From contig NZ_SRSH01000006.1 of NCBI RefSeq assembly GCF_006175985.1, forward strand, positions 124,001 through 188,000: 64,000 nt of DNA, read 5' to 3'. Positions 47,114 through 58,080 of this stretch are shown here, in pieces. This DNA comes from Methylotetracoccus oryzae (GTDB taxonomy: Bacteria; Pseudomonadota; Gammaproteobacteria; Methylococcales; Methylococcaceae). Below the pieces are notes generated by a model. The model searched no databases. It was not told the origin of the DNA and saw nothing but the letters and a program-made list of their open reading frames with translations. The position numbers and the translations under genes are program-made. Positions within the stretch are counted from its first letter, which is position 1. The number at the start of each line of letters is the position of its first letter.

Positions 47114-47533
47114 GGAAACCTCGGGAGAAACGTGAGGGTGGGCGATCGGTTTCCAAACTAAAGGCGTGATTGCTTGCCCCGGAGGCTTCTTCAGGGCTCA
47201 GTTGACCGCCGCCCAAGGGCGACGGACGGGCTTGCTTGCGGAGCGTACGCGGCGAGCGGCGGAGTGCGGCGCCGTCAAGCGGCTGTAGTCTAATTCAAAA
47301 AGCGCATATCGGAAATTTGTCGCTGGCATTCTTCAGGCCTGGGTCTGTCGACCGCAATGAGCGGCGTCAACTTGGCCGGGAAGGCCGTGGCGGCACAGGG
47401 ATAAAGCCTCTGCGGGCCCGACTCGCGGCCATACCGGCGCCAAGGCAGTTGTCCTCCCGGGTGTCCGGTGTTCCCCGGTACCGGCAAACTTTCGGTACAC
47501 TGGTGGCTCTTCAACGCACAAGGAGTCAGTCAG
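47114..47533. other. Divergent intergenic region upstream of the kinase and DUF3597 genes
   Basis: About 420 bases between the divergently read kinase and the DUF3597 gene, so it should hold promoters for both. AAGGAGTCAGTCAG directly before 47534 is a good ribosome binding site. No RNA gene or reading frame stands out. Confidence 0.4.
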
Positions 47534-47881
47534 ATGAGCCTGTTCAGTACGATTCTTGAAAAGCTCGGTTTCGGCAGTGCCCACGCTGCTTCGGCGCCAG
47601 CCGCAGGGGCCGCCGGCGCCGCTCTGGTCGACGTCACCGCGCAACTCGACAGCCGCGCTGCCGCGAACCCTGAAAAGTTGAACTGGAAGACATCTATCGT
47701 CGATCTGATGAAGCTGCTGGGCCTGGACAGCAGCCTGGCGGCTCGCAAGGAGCTCGCTACCGAGCTGGGTTGCCCGGCCGATCTGATGGGCGATTCTGCC
47801 AAGATGAACGTCTGGCTGCACAAAACCGTGCTCCAGAAGCTTGCCGATAACGGCGGCAACGTGCCCCCGGAACTCCTGTAA
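47534..47881 (+). CDS. DUF3597-family small protein
   Basis: A 115-residue protein: a short helical start (MSLFSTILEKLGFG), an alanine-rich linker, and the conserved helical DUF3597 domain (SIVDLMKLLGLDSSLAARKE through MNVWLHKTVLQKLADNGG). The domain resembles LysM-associated small proteins of unknown function. The ATG at 47534 has AAGGAG at good spacing. A perfect 11-base-stem hairpin follows the stop. Confidence 0.85.
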   Translation: MSLFSTILEKLGFGSAHAASAPAAGAAGAALVDVTAQLDSRAAANPEKLNWKTSIVDLMKLLGLDSSLAARKELATELGCPADLMGDSAKMNVWLHKTVLQKLADNGGNVPPELL

Positions 47882-47898
47882 TAGGTTCGCCCACCGGT

Positions 47899-47923
47899 AT
47901 CCGGTCGCCCTGGGCGGCCGGAT
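47899..47923 (+). terminator. Strong hairpin after the DUF3597 gene
   Basis: ATCCGGTCGCC and GGCGGCCGGAT form an 11-base stem (one G-T pair) around a CTG loop, 18 bases past the stop. No T tract follows, so termination would be imperfect. The same arms, in swapped order, occur between dnaN and recF at 54493-54522. Confidence 0.45.
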
Positions 47924-48075
47924 GCGCCATACCCGCAGCCCGGTTTTCGTAATCGGGTTGCGCAGCATCAATGACGGCTATCCGCGGTGGTGCGGCTCGA
48001 AGGTTTGATCGGACGGCCGTGCGTTGGCGGGTGCCAACCCGTTAGATGGATGGCCGGCGTTGGCGCCGCTTCGGC

Positions 48076-49425
48076 TCACTTTCCGATACAAAAGCTGCTG
48101 AAGATGCTGCCCAGCAGGTCTTCGGTCGTGAAGCGGCCGGTGATCTCCCCGAGGGCTTCGTGCGCTGCGCGAAGGTCGTCGGCGAACAATTCCGGGTTTG
48201 AGGCCCCGCAATTGATCATCGCCTGATCGAGAGTCTGGCGGGTGCGGCGGAGCGCCTCCAGGTGCCGGCGGCGGGCCATGAATATCCCGCCCTCCTCGCT
48301 CCGATAGCCGGCGCAATCCTTGAGGTGCTGACGCAGTTCGGACAGACCGGCACCGGTTTCGGCCGACAGGTACACATGTGTGCCCGAGGGCGTGACCTCG
48401 ATTCGCGGTGGGGCGTTGGTCAGGTCCGTCTTGTTGTGTACTCGCGTGATCGGCACGCCGGCCGGCAGTTCCTGCAACAGTTCTTCTCCCTGTTCGGGAA
48501 AGCGATCGTCGAGGACCAGCAGTACGCGGCCCGCCTCGGCGATCGCGGCCCGGGCACGCCGTATTCCCTCCTGTTCGACGCGGTCCGGGGCATCATGGAT
48601 TCCCGCCGTATCGATCACATGCAGCGGCAGTCCGTCGATCTGAATGTGCTCTCGCAGCAGATCGCGCGTGGTGCCGGCAATGTCGGTGACGATCGCCGTG
48701 TCGCGACCGGCCAGACGGTTCAACAGGCTGGATTTTCCGACGTTGGGACGACCCGCGATGACGACGGTGAGGCCGTCGCGGAGCAATTCGCCCTGCCGCG
48801 CCGTCGCGACGAGGGCGTCCAGGCGGGTCGACAACTCGCCAAGTCGGGCGGACACCTGACCGGAGTTCAGAAAGTCGATTTCTTCGTCGCTGAAATCGAT
48901 GGCCGCCTCGACATAGGTGCGCAGCCAGACGAGTTCGTCGCAGAGTGCGGCGATGTGCTTGGAAAAGTCGCCCTGCAGTGAGCGTTGCGCGGAGCGGGCG
49001 GCTTGTTCGGTCGCGGCGTCGATCAGGTCGGCCACGGCCTCGGCCTGAGCAAGATCGATCTTCCCGTTCAGGAAGGCGCGTTCGGTGAATTCGCCGGGTT
49101 GGGCGAGGCGCGCGCCGGCGGAGAGGACGCGTTGCAACAGCAGGTCGCTGACGACCGGACCACCATGGCCGTGAAGTTCCAGCATGTCTTCGCCGGAAAA
49201 GGAGTGAGGGCCGGGAAAATACAGTGCGAGGCCCTCATCGATCACGGAGCCGTCGTGGTCGCGGAAGCGGCACAGCCGGGCGCGCCGGGCATCCAGGGTC
49301 TGCGCGAGGATGGCGGCGACGACCCGACCGACGCCGGGCCCGGACACGCGGACGATGCTGACGCCGCCCCGGCCGGGGGGCGTCGCAATCGCGGCGATGG
49401 TGTCGTGGCAGGCCGGCGCGATCAT
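48076..49425 (-). CDS. mnmE: tRNA modification GTPase MnmE
   Basis: A 449-residue GTPase of the MnmE (TrmE) family. With MnmG it forms the 5-carboxymethylaminomethyl group on wobble uridine of several tRNAs. The N-terminal tetrahydrofolate-binding domain is followed by a helical domain and an inserted G domain with GRPNVGKSSLLN, DIAGTTRD, DTAG and HNKTD. The C-terminus ends in FCIGK, with the conserved catalytic Cys. It is the last gene of the rpmH-rnpA-yidD-yidC-mnmE series on the minus strand. mnmG is not in the window. Confidence 0.97.
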   Translation of the reverse strand: MIAPACHDTIAAIATPPGRGGVSIVRVSGPGVGRVVAAILAQTLDARRARLCRFRDHDGSVIDEGLALYFPGPHSFSGEDMLELHGHGGPVVSDLLLQRVLSAGARLAQPGEFTERAFLNGKIDLAQAEAVADLIDAATEQAARSAQRSLQGDFSKHIAALCDELVWLRTYVEAAIDFSDEEIDFLNSGQVSARLGELSTRLDALVATARQGELLRDGLTVVIAGRPNVGKSSLLNRLAGRDTAIVTDIAGTTRDLLREHIQIDGLPLHVIDTAGIHDAPDRVEQEGIRRARAAIAEAGRVLLVLDDRFPEQGEELLQELPAGVPITRVHNKTDLTNAPPRIEVTPSGTHVYLSAETGAGLSELRQHLKDCAGYRSEEGGIFMARRRHLEALRRTRQTLDQAMINCGASNPELFADDLRAAHEALGEITGRFTTEDLLGSIFSSFCIGK

Positions 49426-49444
49426 GCGCGGCGGCCCGTGGACG

Positions 49445-51103
49445 TCAGGCCGGGGACTTCGCGGGCTTCTCGATCTGCTTGGTGATGTACCACTGCTGCG
49501 CGATCGACAGGATGTTGTTGACGACCCAGTAGAGCACCAGCCCGGACGGGAAGAAGGCGAAGAAACCGCCGAAGAGATACGGGAAGAACTGCATGACCTT
49601 CGCCTGCACCGGATCGGCCGGTGCGGGGTTCAGCTTCTGCTGGATCACCATGGAGATGACCATGATCAGCGGCAGCACGTAGTACGGGTCGCGGGCCGAC
49701 AGATCGTTCAGCCAGCCCAGGAACGGTGCCTGGCGCAACTCAACGCTTTCGGCCAGCACCCAGTACAGGGCGATGAACACAGGTATCTGCACCAGGATCG
49801 GCAGACAGCCGCCGAGCGGGTTGACGCGCTCTTTCCGGTACATCTCCATCATTGCCTGATTGAAGCGCTGGCGATCGTCGCCACAGCGTTCCTTCAGCTC
49901 CTGGAGCTTGGGTTGCAGCTTGCGCATGTTCGCCATCGAGCGATAGCTGGCTTCGGAGAGCTTGAAGAACAGCGCCTTGATGACCAGCGTCACCGAGATG
50001 ATCGCGAAGCCCCAGTTGTTGAAGAGTTTATGGAACCATTCGAGCAACCAGAAGATCGGCTTGGCGATCACGGTCAGCGCACCGAAGTCGACGGTCAACT
50101 CCAGGCCGGGCGCGGTGGCTTCGAGCACGCGCTGCAGCTTCGGACCGGCGTACAGGGTGGCTGCCAGCGCTTGGGTCTGGCCGGGAGCCACGGTGGCATC
50201 GGGGCCGGTCGCGCCGATCAGGAAGCGCTTATTGCCGAGGTCCTTGGTATAGAAGCTGTTGTCCTGTTCGGCGGAGGGGATCCAGGCGGCCAGGAAGTAG
50301 TGTTGGATCATCGCGACCCAGCCGCCCTTGGCGCTGCGGCTCAGGTTCTTGTCCGTCATGTCACCGAAGCTGATCTTCTCGTAGCGGGCCTCGGGTGTGT
50401 AGAGCACGCCACCGAGATAGGAACGGACGAACTGCGACTTGTCCTTGTCGCTGGTATCGGTGCGCTGCAGCTGCACGTATTGCTTTCCGGTCCAGCCCTC
50501 TGCGGAGCGGTTCTCGACACGGTGCTCGAGCTGTACGGAGTAGCTGCCGCGCTGGAAGGTGTACGTTTTCGTGACCGTCAGCCCGCGGCCGTTGGTCCAG
50601 GTCAGGGGAACGCGCAAGCTGTCCTGGCCGGGCTCCAGCGTGTAGGCGGTAGAGGACGGGGTCCAGACGCTGTGATGGGTGGGCGCATCCCGTGGATCGC
50701 CGAGCAGTCCGGCCTGGGCGATGAACACGTCGCTTTCGTCGGTCAACAGACGGAAGGGCCGATCCGGTTCATTCTTGCTGATAGGGTACTGCAGCAGTTC
50801 GAGCAGGCGCAGGTCACCGCCGGCGGGGTCGATCGCGGCGCGCAAGGTGTCGGTCGTGACCAGGACGCGATTCGCGGAGGCACTGAGACTTTCCGACTTG
50901 GCGCGGTCACCGCCGGCGACCTCGTCGAGGGTGCGCGCTGCGGTCGGGGTGTCACCCGGTGCGCCGGCAGTCGCTGCTGCACCGGGCGTATCGGACGCCA
51001 CAGGCTGCGGAGGTTTGGGTCCGTAGTCCAGCTGCCATTGCTGCCAGAGCGAATAGCACATGAATGCCAGGATGATGAACAGTACGAACCTGATGTTAGC
51101 CAT
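49445..51103 (-). CDS. yidC: Membrane protein insertase YidC
   Basis: A 552-residue YidC/Oxa1-family insertase, close to the 548 of E. coli. It has an N-terminal anchor (MANIRFVLFIILAFMCYSLW), a large periplasmic beta-sandwich, and five C-terminal helices with the motif MEMYRKERVNPLGGCLPILV. It inserts membrane proteins alone or with SecYEG. It overlaps yidD by eight bases and precedes mnmE by 19 bases, the usual order near dnaA. Confidence 0.97.
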   Translation of the reverse strand: MANIRFVLFIILAFMCYSLWQQWQLDYGPKPPQPVASDTPGAAATAGAPGDTPTAARTLDEVAGGDRAKSESLSASANRVLVTTDTLRAAIDPAGGDLRLLELLQYPISKNEPDRPFRLLTDESDVFIAQAGLLGDPRDAPTHHSVWTPSSTAYTLEPGQDSLRVPLTWTNGRGLTVTKTYTFQRGSYSVQLEHRVENRSAEGWTGKQYVQLQRTDTSDKDKSQFVRSYLGGVLYTPEARYEKISFGDMTDKNLSRSAKGGWVAMIQHYFLAAWIPSAEQDNSFYTKDLGNKRFLIGATGPDATVAPGQTQALAATLYAGPKLQRVLEATAPGLELTVDFGALTVIAKPIFWLLEWFHKLFNNWGFAIISVTLVIKALFFKLSEASYRSMANMRKLQPKLQELKERCGDDRQRFNQAMMEMYRKERVNPLGGCLPILVQIPVFIALYWVLAESVELRQAPFLGWLNDLSARDPYYVLPLIMVISMVIQQKLNPAPADPVQAKVMQFFPYLFGGFFAFFPSGLVLYWVVNNILSIAQQWYITKQIEKPAKSPA

Positions 51104-51332
51104 TCTTGTTCTTTCCGAAGGTTTCCGGGACGGGGTCGTAGCCGCCCTGATGCAAAGGGTGGCATTTTAACAGCCTTCGGATGGCGAGATAGGCGCCACG
51201 TAGGGCACCGAAGCGCTCGATGGCTGTGATCGCGTAGCAGGAGCAGGTCGGGTGGAAGCGGCAGTGATTGCCCACCCACGGGCTCAGCAGGAATCGATAG
51301 GCCCGGATGACGGACAGGAGGACGGCGCGCAT
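51096..51332 (-). CDS. yidD: Membrane protein insertion efficiency factor YidD
   Basis: A 78-residue YidD protein: YRFLLSPWVGNHCRFHPTCS, then YAITAIERFGALRGAYLAI and RLLKCHPLHQGGYDPVP. Three conserved cysteines are present. It helps YidC insertion. It overlaps the end of rnpA by 49 bases and the start of yidC by eight, so all three are probably co-translated. Confidence 0.95.
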   Translation of the reverse strand: MRAVLLSVIRAYRFLLSPWVGNHCRFHPTCSCYAITAIERFGALRGAYLAIRRLLKCHPLHQGGYDPVPETFGKNKNG

Positions 51333-51682
51333 CGCTGCAACAGCTGGTTCCAGTGGCGGTTGAACGAGGTGCGCAGCGCGGCGGAGGAAGCTTCAGCGCA
51401 GCCGTTGCGGGCCATGACGATCACGTCCAGGCCCGGGAGCACGGCGTGACGCTCGCGGAAGGCTTCGCGAAGGATGCGTTTGACTCGGTTCCTGTCGACT
51501 GCCCGCCGGAGGCTCTTCTTGGAAATTGCCAGGCCGAGACGCGCAGCGGATGTGCCGTTGGACCGTGCCAACACGGTCAGGTGCGCGTCGCAAACGCGCA
51601 GGGGCTCGGCGAAGACGAAGCGATAATCGCCTTTCGTCAGCAGGCGCTTCGACTTCGGGAAGTCGCAGGAATGGGCCGACAA
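51284..51682 (-). CDS. rnpA: Ribonuclease P protein component
   Basis: A 132-residue RnpA with the RNR signature in VDRNRVKRILREAFR and a basic surface. It binds the RNase P RNA to process tRNA 5' ends. It begins three bases after the rpmH stop. The C-terminal end (CAPSSCPSSGPIDSC) is longer than usual because it reads into the yidD gene, a 49-base overlap in another frame. Confidence 0.95.
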   Translation of the reverse strand: MSAHSCDFPKSKRLLTKGDYRFVFAEPLRVCDAHLTVLARSNGTSAARLGLAISKKSLRRAVDRNRVKRILREAFRERHAVLPGLDVIVMARNGCAEASSAALRTSFNRHWNQLLQRCAPSSCPSSGPIDSC

Positions 51683-51685
51683 AGG

Positions 51686-51820
51686 TCAAACGGTGAGGCG
51701 TTTGCGGCCCTTGGCGCGGCGTGCATTGATAACCGCGCGGCCGCCGGGCGTCTTCATGCGGGCACGAAAGCCATGCGTGCGAACACGTTTGATTTTGCTG
51801 GGCTGATAGGTGCGTTTCAT
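51686..51820 (-). CDS. rpmH: 50S ribosomal protein L34
   Basis: A 44-residue protein, [18 protein letters not shown] at the start and GRKRLTV at the end, the standard bL34 sequence. It is the first gene of the leftward rpmH-rnpA-yidD-yidC-mnmE series and lies back to back with dnaA, 175 bases away, the classical bacterial arrangement. Confidence 0.97.
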   Translation of the reverse strand: MKRTYQPSKIKRVRTHGFRARMKTPGGRAVINARRAKGRKRLTV

Positions 51821-51860
51821 ACCGGGGACCTTGACAGAGGATGACGCAAAAAGATCGCGT

Positions 51861-51890
51861 AGCTTACGTGCGGGGAGCGCATGGTGTCAA
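51861..51890 (-). promoter_or_regulatory. Likely sigma-70 promoter of rpmH
   Basis: On the minus strand TTGACA (51885-51890) is followed after 18 bases by TAAGCT (51861-51866). It is about 40 bases upstream of the rpmH start. The -35 is perfect, the -10 is weak. The region between rpmH and dnaA has no clear DnaA box. Confidence 0.45.
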
Positions 51891-51995
51891 GGCTGTAGGG
51901 TGCGTGGTATTGGGGTATATTAACCGACCCAGTCCTCACGGGTGCCCCTGACGGGTAACCTGCCCCTTGCACCAGCCGGATCGATCAAGCGCGCG

Positions 51996-53321
51996 ATGAG
52001 CAGCCTTTGGAGTCACTGTATCAACAAGCTCGAGGGGGAACTGCCGCCGCAACAATTCAACACCTGGATTCGTCCGCTGCAGGCCATCGAGGGTCCGTCG
52101 GAACTGCGTCTGCTGGCGCCTAATCGTTTCGTGCTCGACTGGGTGAAGCAGCATTTCATCGGCAAGATCGAAGCGGTCGTCGCGGGTCTGGGCAAGCAGC
52201 CGCCGGTGAGCGTGGTGCTGGAGATCGGCAGCCGGAAGGCGCCGGTGACTGCGGAGCAGGCGCCGCCGTCGCGCAAGGCGGTACCGTCGCGGCGCATGGG
52301 CGCGAGCAGTCTCAATGCGACGTTCACGTTCGAGAGTTTCGTCGAGGGAAAATCGAATCAGTTGGCGAAGGCCGCCTCGGTGCAGGTATCGCAGAATGTC
52401 GGTCGCGCCTTCAATCCACTGTTCATCTACGGTGGCGTGGGTCTTGGCAAGACACACCTCATGCACGCCATCGGGAACGAGATCCTGATGGGCAACCCCT
52501 CAGCGAATATCGTCTATCTGCATTCGGAACGCTTCGTTTCGGACATGGTCAACGCGCTGCAGCATAACTCGATCAACGCCTTCAAGGAATACTACCGCAC
52601 GGTCGATGCGCTGTTGATCGACGACATACAGTTCTTCGCAGGCAAGGAACGGTCGCAGGAGGAATTCTTTCATACCTTCAATACCTTGCTTGAGAACAAA
52701 CATCAGGTCGTGCTGACCTGCGATCGATATCCGAAAGAAATCAAGGGGCTGGAGGAGCGGCTGAAGTCGCGCTTCGGGTGGGGCCTGCCGGTAGCGGTCG
52801 AGCCGCCCGATCTGGAGACGCGGGTCGCCATTCTGATGAGCAAGGCACAACAGGCGGGGGTCGATCTGCCGCCCGAGGTGGCCTTCTTCGTCGGGAAGCG
52901 CATCCGCTCGAATATCCGCGAGTTGGAGGGTGCGCTGCGGCGGGTCATCGCAAATGCCGAATTTACAGGTCGCGAAATCACGCTGGACTTCGCAAAGGAG
53001 GCCCTGCGGGACCTGATCGCGCTGCAGGATCGGCTGATCAATGTCGAGAATATCCAGAAGACGGTGGCCGAGTACTACAAGATTCGGGTGGCCGACCTGT
53101 TGTCGACCAAGCGGAACCGCTCGGTCGCGCGACCGCGGCAGTTGGCAATGGCGCTATCGAAGGAACTGACGAACCACAGCTTGCCGGAAATCGGTCAGTT
53201 TTTCGGCGGGCGCGACCATACGACGGTGCTGCATGCGTGTCGGCGCGTGCGGGAGCTCAAGGAGGGCGACAGCAAATTCCTGGAAGATTTTTCAAACCTG
53301 ATGCGCATTCTTTCGAACTGA
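51996..53321 (+). CDS. dnaA: Chromosomal replication initiator DnaA
   Basis: A 441-residue DnaA. Domain I ([20 protein letters not shown]), a short linker, AAA+ domain III with Walker [10 protein letters not shown] (about 146-154) and Walker B LLIDDIQF, and DNA-binding domain IV with the signature [20 protein letters not shown]. It opens the origin and recruits DnaB. The frame is open from a GTG at 51942, but the ATG at 51996 gives the usual N-terminus. First gene of the rightward replication operon. Confidence 0.97.
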   Translation: MSSLWSHCINKLEGELPPQQFNTWIRPLQAIEGPSELRLLAPNRFVLDWVKQHFIGKIEAVVAGLGKQPPVSVVLEIGSRKAPVTAEQAPPSRKAVPSRRMGASSLNATFTFESFVEGKSNQLAKAASVQVSQNVGRAFNPLFIYGGVGLGKTHLMHAIGNEILMGNPSANIVYLHSERFVSDMVNALQHNSINAFKEYYRTVDALLIDDIQFFAGKERSQEEFFHTFNTLLENKHQVVLTCDRYPKEIKGLEERLKSRFGWGLPVAVEPPDLETRVAILMSKAQQAGVDLPPEVAFFVGKRIRSNIRELEGALRRVIANAEFTGREITLDFAKEALRDLIALQDRLINVENIQKTVAEYYKIRVADLLSTKRNRSVARPRQLAMALSKELTNHSLPEIGQFFGGRDHTTVLHACRRVRELKEGDSKFLEDFSNLMRILSN

Positions 53322-53380
53322 AGACACGCGCCGGTAGCGTTGCGCTGGTGTCCCTGCAACCTGGAAAGGCAGAACAACGG

Positions 53381-54481
53381 ATGAAATTTTCAACATCGCG
53401 CGAGACGCTGCTCGCGCCGTTGCAGCAGATCGTGGGTGTTATCGAGCGTCGGCAAACCTTGCCGATACTCGGCAATGTGCTGCTGCGCCTGAACGACGGG
53501 CGGCTGGAGTTGACCGGCACGGATCTCGAGGTGCAATTGGTCACGCGCCTGGAGGTGGAGGGTCGAGCGGAGGGCAGCACGACGGTGCCGGCGCGGAAGT
53601 TGGTCGACATCGTGCGCCTGCTTCCGGATCGGGCGCCGCTGGTGGCGGAGATCCGGCAGGAGCGCTTCCATCTGCAAAGCGGGCGAAGCCGCTTTACCCT
53701 CAGTACGATGCCGGCGTCGAACTACCCGGAATTCGACACGGGGGCTCAGGATCGGGTGTTTGCGGTGCCGGTGGCGGTGCTTAGGCGAGCGATGGACAAG
53801 ACGATGTTCGCGATGGCCCAGCAGGATGTTCGGTACTACCTGAACGGCCTGTTGCTGGAGATCGAGGGTACGACGCTGCGCACGGTGGCGTCGGATGGGC
53901 ACCGGTTGGCCCTGTTCGAGGCGGAGGTGCCGGGGCTGGCGGCGGGGTCGGCTCAGGCGATTCTCCCGCGAAAAGGGGCGCTGGAGTTGGCGCGGTTGCT
54001 GAAGGACGATGAAGGCATGGTGAGTGTGGAATTGTCGTCGAACAGCCTCCGCGCGAGGATGGACGATCTGACGTTTTCATCGAAGCTGGTCGAAGGGCGC
54101 TATGCCGAATATCGACGAGTATTGCCCTCGACGACCGAGCGCCACGTCGTGGCGGACCGGAATGAGTTGAAGGCTGCGCTGACACGGGTTGCCATCCTGT
54201 CGAATGAGAAATACCGTGGCGTTGGCTTGTTCCTGGAGGCGGGCACGCTGCGGCTGAAGGCGCAAAACCCGGATCGCGAGGAGGCCGAAGAAGAAATCGC
54301 GGTGGAGTTCGATGGGGAAGGCTTTAATGTCGGCTTCAACGCGTCCTATTTGCTCGATGCCGTGGGCAGTCTGGAATCGGATAAGGCCACGCTATCGTTT
54401 GCGGAAAGCAATTCCGGTTGCATCATCGAGGAAGCCAGCGACCCGCGGGTGCGGTATCTGGTCAGTCCGATGAGGCTCTGA
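53381..54481 (+). CDS. dnaN: DNA polymerase III beta sliding clamp
   Basis: A 366-residue protein, the same length as E. coli DnaN, with three clamp domains. It begins MKFSTSRETLLAPLQQIVGV and ends YLVSPMRL, both typical. It is the processivity ring of DNA polymerase III. The frame runs open far upstream through dnaA; the ATG at 53381 is the family start. It lies 59 bases after dnaA. Confidence 0.97.
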   Translation: MKFSTSRETLLAPLQQIVGVIERRQTLPILGNVLLRLNDGRLELTGTDLEVQLVTRLEVEGRAEGSTTVPARKLVDIVRLLPDRAPLVAEIRQERFHLQSGRSRFTLSTMPASNYPEFDTGAQDRVFAVPVAVLRRAMDKTMFAMAQQDVRYYLNGLLLEIEGTTLRTVASDGHRLALFEAEVPGLAAGSAQAILPRKGALELARLLKDDEGMVSVELSSNSLRARMDDLTFSSKLVEGRYAEYRRVLPSTTERHVVADRNELKAALTRVAILSNEKYRGVGLFLEAGTLRLKAQNPDREEAEEEIAVEFDGEGFNVGFNASYLLDAVGSLESDKATLSFAESNSGCIIEEASDPRVRYLVSPMRL

Positions 54482-54492
54482 GTCTCGCGGCA

Positions 54493-54522
54493 GGCGGCCG
54501 GATATCGAAGCGTCCGGTCGCC
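54493..54522 (+). repeat. Hairpin between dnaN and recF
   Basis: GGCGGCCGGA and TCCGGTCGCC form a 10-base stem with a 10-base loop, 12 bases after the dnaN stop. The arms match the hairpin at 47899-47923 in the reverse order. It may reduce read-through into recF or be a copy of a small repeat. Confidence 0.45.
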
Positions 54523-54557
54523 CGCACCACGACAGCAATGACGGCGATTGGCCTGCC

Positions 54558-55622
54558 GTGCTGAGAAGGCTCGAGATCTCCCAGCTGCGGAATATCGAAC
54601 AGGCGGAGCTGGTGCCCGCGGCTCATCTCAACTGCCTGGTAGGCGCGAACGGCAGCGGAAAGACGAGCATTTTGGAGGCCATTCATCTAGTGGGGCGCGG
54701 CCGGTCGTTCAAGACGACGCGGGCGTCGGAACTTATCCGCTTCGATCAGGCTCAAGCCACGGTGTCCGCCCGATTGGGTGATGAAGGCGCGGCGGCCTTC
54801 CCTGTCGGGGTCCGTGTCGCCCGCGGAGAACGGGAAATCCGCATCCGCGGGCAGCGGGTTGCTTCCAGTGCGGAACTGCTCGTGATATTTCCGTTGCTGC
54901 TGATCCAGCCGTCCAGCGTGGAACTCGTCGATGGGGCGCCGCGCGTGCGGCGGCAGTTTCTCGACTGGGGTGTGTTCCACGTGGAACATGGGTACCTCGA
55001 TGTCTGGCGGCGACACGTCAAAGCCCTCGGTCAGCGCAATGCCGCGCTGCGATCGGGTGCGGATCTTGAGCCGTGGGATCAGGCTTTGGCCCATTACGGT
55101 ACAATACTCGCCGAAGCAAGGGCGCGGTATCTGCTGCGCCTGCAGCCAGCCATCAAGGCGGCGGTATCCCACTTCCTTCCCGGAATCGATGTGGGCCTTA
55201 GGGCCATGGCCGGTTGGGCCGACGGGCGGACGTTGCTGGATGTGCTGAGAGAGGAGCGAGATAAGGATCGACAGTTTGGCTACACCCAGTCGGGTGCGCA
55301 CAAGGCCGACTTCGTGCTGGCGGCGAATGGCCGCGCTGCGCGGCGATTCTTGTCGCGCGGCCAGACGAAGATGTTGGCCTACGCGCTACTGTTGGCGCAG
55401 GCCGGATTTCTGGCGGAGAACGCAGCCGATCCCGCCTGCGTGATGATTGATGATCTGCCGTCGGAATTGGATCCGATCAATCGGGGTCGTCTGTGGGATT
55501 ACCTCGCGTCGCTTCGGGCGCAATGCTTCATTACGGCAGTTGACCGGCAGGAACTGGATGCCGCCCGCGCCGAGGATGTCGGCATGTTCCACGTGGAACA
55601 TGGGTGCGTCGTCCCGCGCTAA
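54558..55622 (+). CDS. recF: DNA replication and repair protein RecF
   Basis: A 354-residue RecF, an SMC-like ATPase that loads RecA at gaps. It has Walker A (GANGSGKTSILEA), a signature region (LSRGQTKMLAYALLLAQ) and Walker B (CVMIDDLPSELD). The start is a GTG at 54558. Two perfect TGTTCCACGTGGAACA palindromes lie within it and encode FHVEH twice; these are parS-type sites (listed separately). Confidence 0.96.
   Translation: MLRRLEISQLRNIEQAELVPAAHLNCLVGANGSGKTSILEAIHLVGRGRSFKTTRASELIRFDQAQATVSARLGDEGAAAFPVGVRVARGEREIRIRGQRVASSAELLVIFPLLLIQPSSVELVDGAPRVRRQFLDWGVFHVEHGYLDVWRRHVKALGQRNAALRSGADLEPWDQALAHYGTILAEARARYLLRLQPAIKAAVSHFLPGIDVGLRAMAGWADGRTLLDVLREERDKDRQFGYTQSGAHKADFVLAANGRAARRFLSRGQTKMLAYALLLAQAGFLAENAADPACVMIDDLPSELDPINRGRLWDYLASLRAQCFITAVDRQELDAARAEDVGMFHVEHGCVVPR
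54973..54988. promoter_or_regulatory. parS-type ParB-binding site 1
   Basis: A perfect 16-base palindrome TGTTCCACGTGGAACA. It differs from the broad bacterial parS consensus (TGTTTCACGTGAAACA) by a symmetric pair and is identical to parS sites known from pseudomonads. It lies inside recF, close to the dnaA cluster where parS sites usually cluster. A 16-base perfect match twice within 630 bases is not expected by chance. Confidence 0.85.
55585..55600. promoter_or_regulatory. parS-type ParB-binding site 2
   Basis: The second exact TGTTCCACGTGGAACA, near the 3' end of recF, 612 bases after the first. Both encode FHVEHG, so the protein sequence is bent to keep the site. ParB should load here and spread. 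The parAB genes themselves are not in the window. Confidence 0.85.
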
Positions 55623-55626
55623 GTGA

Positions 55627-58059
<2,433 letters not shown>

Positions 58060-58080
58060 CCCACCGGACACCGCACGCTG

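Noticed and set aside
47385..47440. CACAGGG...AAAGCCT stretch like part of a cyclic di-GMP riboswitch
   Set aside because: Most conserved aptamer positions are missing and the stems do not form.
49310..51229. Plus-strand open frame of 639 codons opposite yidC and mnmE
   Set aside because: Antisense to two certain genes and without recognisable domains.
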